Part shown: one piece after another, positions 62,134 through 64,000 of the stretch | Numbering within the stretch: the stretch's first letter is position 1 | How the letters are laid out: every line of letters begins with the position of its first letter | Made by a program: the position numbers and the translations under genes | The notes under the pieces: model-generated | The model's input: only the letters and a program-made list of their open reading frames with translations | Told to the model about the DNA's origin: nothing | The model's database searches: none | Assembly (NCBI RefSeq): GCF_003202155.1 | Contig: NZ_QFLI01000001.1 | Location: 186,001-250,000 of the forward strand | Length of the DNA: 64,000 bases | Reading direction: 5' to 3' | From: Marinifilum breve | GTDB lineage: Bacteria; Bacteroidota; Bacteroidia; Bacteroidales; Marinifilaceae

Positions 62134-63354
62134 ATGAAAGAATCTGTTGTTATTTTGTGTGGTGGAGGTCCAGCACCAGGAATTAATACTGTAATTAGTA
62201 GCGTTGGTAAAGTGTTTTTAAGAAATGGTTACCGAGTTATTGGTTTACACGAAGGTTATAAAGGTCTTTTCTCTGAAGATCGTAGAATGGAGGAATTAGA
62301 CTTTGTAACTCTTGATGCAATTTTCACCAAAGGTGGTTCACACCTAAAGATGAGTCGTTTTAAGCCAAAAGACAGCGATTTCACAACCAAATTCTTTATT
62401 GATAACAACGTAAAACTATTGGTTACCGTTGGTGGTGACGATACTGCATCTACAGCGAACAGAATCAGCAAATACTTGGCTGATAACAATGTGAACATTT
62501 CAAACATTCACGTACCAAAAACTATTGATAACGATCTTCCATTGCCAGAAGGAACTCCAACATTTGGATTCCACTCGGCAAAAGATGAAGGGGTTAAGAT
62601 TGCAACAACGGTTTACGAAGATGCAAGAACTTCTCAAAACTGGTTTGTTTTGGCAGCAATGGGTCGTGAAGCGGGTCACTTGGCATTCGGAATTGGTGCA
62701 GCATGTCATTTCCCAATGATTATCATCCCTGAGATGTTCAACAAAACTGATATCTCAGCTGAAAAGATTGCTCAATTGGTGATCTCATCTATCATCAAAC
62801 GTAGAATTTTAGGCTTGAACTATGGTGCTGCTGTAATTAGTGAAGGTGTTTTCCACTTTATGAGCGACGAAGAAATTGAAAGTACTGGTGTAAACTTTAC
62901 CTACGATGCTCACGGTCACCCTGAGTTGTTCAACGTAAGTAAATCTCACGTATTTAACATGTTGATTCAGCGCAAAATCAAATCTTACGGGCTAAACATT
63001 GGAACTCGTCCGGTTGAGCTAGGTTTCGGATTGCGTTGTTGTCGTCCTATCGGATTCGACTTGAGCCTTTGTACTCTTCTTGGTGATGGTGTTTACACTT
63101 TATTCAAGCAAGGTCACTCGAAATGTATGGTAACTGTTGATCCTAAAGGTGATGTTGCTCCACTTTTCTTGAAAGATGTTGAAGATGAAAACGGAAAAGT
63201 AAAACCTCGTTTGGTTGATGTAAACAGTGAAAAAGTTCAGAATGTGATGAACTACAACTTGCATTATCTAACTGAGGAAGATATGGAAGCAGCTAAAGAG
63301 TATCTTCCAGATCCAGAAAATTACATCTTCAAAAATATTTTGAACTGGGAATAA
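62134..63354 (+). CDS. phosphofructokinase, PPi-dependent type by signature
   Basis: 406 residues from MKESVVILCGGGPAPGINTV. The PFK fold shows GGGPAPG (10-16), GGDD (100-103), PKTIDND (128-134), AMGREAGHLAFG and GYRVIGLHEGYKGLF. In the family, Asp after GGD and Lys in PKTIDND mark enzymes using pyrophosphate, while ATP enzymes have GGDG and PGTIDND. Both PPi residues are present, so it is likely a diphosphate-dependent enzyme that converts fructose 6-phosphate to fructose 1,6-bisphosphate, reversibly. A longer frame begins at a TTG (62119) beyond the better ATG. A terminator follows. Confidence 0.87.
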   Translation: MKESVVILCGGGPAPGINTVISSVGKVFLRNGYRVIGLHEGYKGLFSEDRRMEELDFVTLDAIFTKGGSHLKMSRFKPKDSDFTTKFFIDNNVKLLVTVGGDDTASTANRISKYLADNNVNISNIHVPKTIDNDLPLPEGTPTFGFHSAKDEGVKIATTVYEDARTSQNWFVLAAMGREAGHLAFGIGAACHFPMIIIPEMFNKTDISAEKIAQLVISSIIKRRILGLNYGAAVISEGVFHFMSDEEIESTGVNFTYDAHGHPELFNVSKSHVFNMLIQRKIKSYGLNIGTRPVELGFGLRCCRPIGFDLSLCTLLGDGVYTLFKQGHSKCMVTVDPKGDVAPLFLKDVEDENGKVKPRLVDVNSEKVQNVMNYNLHYLTEEDMEAAKEYLPDPENYIFKNILNWE

Positions 63355-63401
63355 AGCAATGAATAATTATTAATGAGTAATTAATAATTGTGAGGATATA
63401 A

Positions 63402-63436
63402 AAAAGGCAGTTTGAGCAATTCAACTGCCTTTCTTT
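63402..63436. terminator. intrinsic terminator
   Basis: AAAGGCAGTT and AACTGCCTTT pair around a ten-base loop, followed by CTTTG on the plus strand and TTTTTTATA on the minus strand; it serves the pfk gene and possibly the convergent radical SAM gene. Confidence 0.75.
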
Positions 63437-63449
63437 GTATTGTATCCTT

Positions 63450-63476
63450 ACAAAGACATTGCATGCAACGTCTCTA
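63450..63476. repeat. short palindromic repeat (GTAGAGAC family)
   Basis: AAAGACATTGC and GCAACGTCTCTAC are inverted arms of the same family as 17350-17377. Its right end supplies the TAG stop codon of the radical SAM gene on the minus strand. Confidence 0.6.
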
Positions 63477-64000
63477 CTGCTCCCTTATTTGGTAAAACAC
63501 ACCTCTCTCCTGTTCTACCTTTTCGAATCCTTTTAGGCTAGCCAGATTTCCCAAACAGCGATCGATTTCCTCTTCACACAGTCCGAGCATTGTAATTAGA
63601 TCTTCAACCGTACAAGGTCTGCGAGATATGGTTTCCTTGATTGCCGTTTCAGTATCCGAACGGAACTGTGTTTGTGTCGACTGTTTGGCTTTGGCAATAA
63701 TTCTCACATTATCCAATTGCCATAGGTCCATTACCGCTTGTAACTCTTCTTGCGTTGCTCCACGAAGATTAGCTACAGTTCCTGGACGATCCAGAGTATT
63801 CAACTGAACGATATCAGGATTAATTTTTAAGATGATTTCCTTTAAGGCCAATAATTCTTCCTTACTGTCATTATAATTTGGCAAGATGAATACTTCCAAC
63901 CAAATTTCACCTTTAAACTCAGCACTAAAATCGATCATTCCCTGAATGTAAGCTTCAAAATTGATCTCTTTATGCGGACGGTTTATCTTTCGGAATACAG
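63474..64000 (-). CDS. radical SAM protein, C-terminal part (gene runs off the window)
   Basis: The frame stays open past the Met at 63938 to the window edge (VFRKINRPHKEINFEAYIQG), so the gene begins outside. RKINRPH, GEIWLEVFILPNYNDSKEEL and VQLNTLDRPGTVANLRGATQ follow the later part of a radical SAM barrel of the wyosine-base-like group (LW.E.. ..G.Ndse); the CxxxCxxC cluster site would lie upstream and cannot be seen. The last 60 residues form a small winged-helix-like end (TVEDLITMLGLCEEEIDRCL). The product and substrate are unknown. The stop codon lies inside a palindromic repeat. Confidence 0.75.
   Translation of the reverse strand, partial: VFRKINRPHKEINFEAYIQGMIDFSAEFKGEIWLEVFILPNYNDSKEELLALKEIILKINPDIVQLNTLDRPGTVANLRGATQEELQAVMDLWQLDNVRIIAKAKQSTQTQFRSDTETAIKETISRRPCTVEDLITMLGLCEEEIDRCLGNLASLKGFEKVEQERGVFYQIREQ

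Overview
The window reads as a chromosome segment of an AT-rich member of the Bacteroidota, probably a marine Bacteroidales-type organism; the family placement is inference. Supporting signs are Bacteroidota-type promoters (TTTG, a 19-21 base spacer, then TAnnTTTG), ECF sigma/FecR surface-signalling modules, STN and CarboxypepD_reg-like domains, a TonB receptor paired with a DUF4249 lipoprotein, a Reg_prop/Y_Y_Y histidine kinase, lipoproteins with a short signal ending in Cys, and weak ribosome binding sites. No rRNA, tRNA, integrase, transposase or CRISPR array was found.

Bases 1-5300 (minus strand): the start of fabG, then a small defence island. The island holds a Hachiman-type anti-phage pair (hamA nuclease-like, hamB SF2 helicase) and a small two-helix, phage-holin-like membrane protein. 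It lies directly behind an intact sirtuin gene (cobB). At its other end is a diverged fragment of a second sirtuin 3' end (407-496). This suggests the island is a cassette that entered at the end of a sirtuin gene and left a second gene end behind.

Bases 5400-12750: a complete phosphate regulon, pstS-pstC-pstA-pstB-phoU-phoB-phoR, headed by three 11-base-spaced PhoB half-sites and with a large hairpin between pstS and pstC. Bases 12750-26740: an aldo-keto reductase, a repeat-rich gap with a 43-base-period array, two membrane histidine kinases without receiver domains, an ABC-F protein whose second ATPase site is degenerate, deoB, cutC, nadA and a membrane protein.

Bases 26988-31652: a sigma/FecR module whose third gene is an STN/CarboxypepD_reg-like protein without a TonB barrel, preceded by a paralogue of that protein. 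Bases 31800-36470: DUF5655, a YbhN-like membrane protein, an RhlE-like helicase and a DUF819 transporter-like protein. Bases 36700-38190: a lone nuclease-helicase fusion that is a candidate single-gene defence system. It sits beside a gap holding two divergent arrays of about 20-base repeats.

Bases 39114-47669: a coiled-coil protein, a second sigma/FecR module, two small envelope proteins, a TonB receptor with its DUF4249 partner, an amidase and a YbaK-like deacylase. Bases 47900-51042: a BlaI/BlaR-type pair with three operators placed on the promoter; the BlaR-like protein carries three TonB-plug-like repeats. Bases 51170-64000: small envelope proteins, pcm, an M28 peptidase, a MOSC/MORN/esterase operon, a peroxiredoxin-superoxide reductase pair, an S9 peptidase, a PPi-type phosphofructokinase and part of a radical SAM gene. 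Many gene ends are marked by strong intrinsic terminators, several of them shared by convergent genes.
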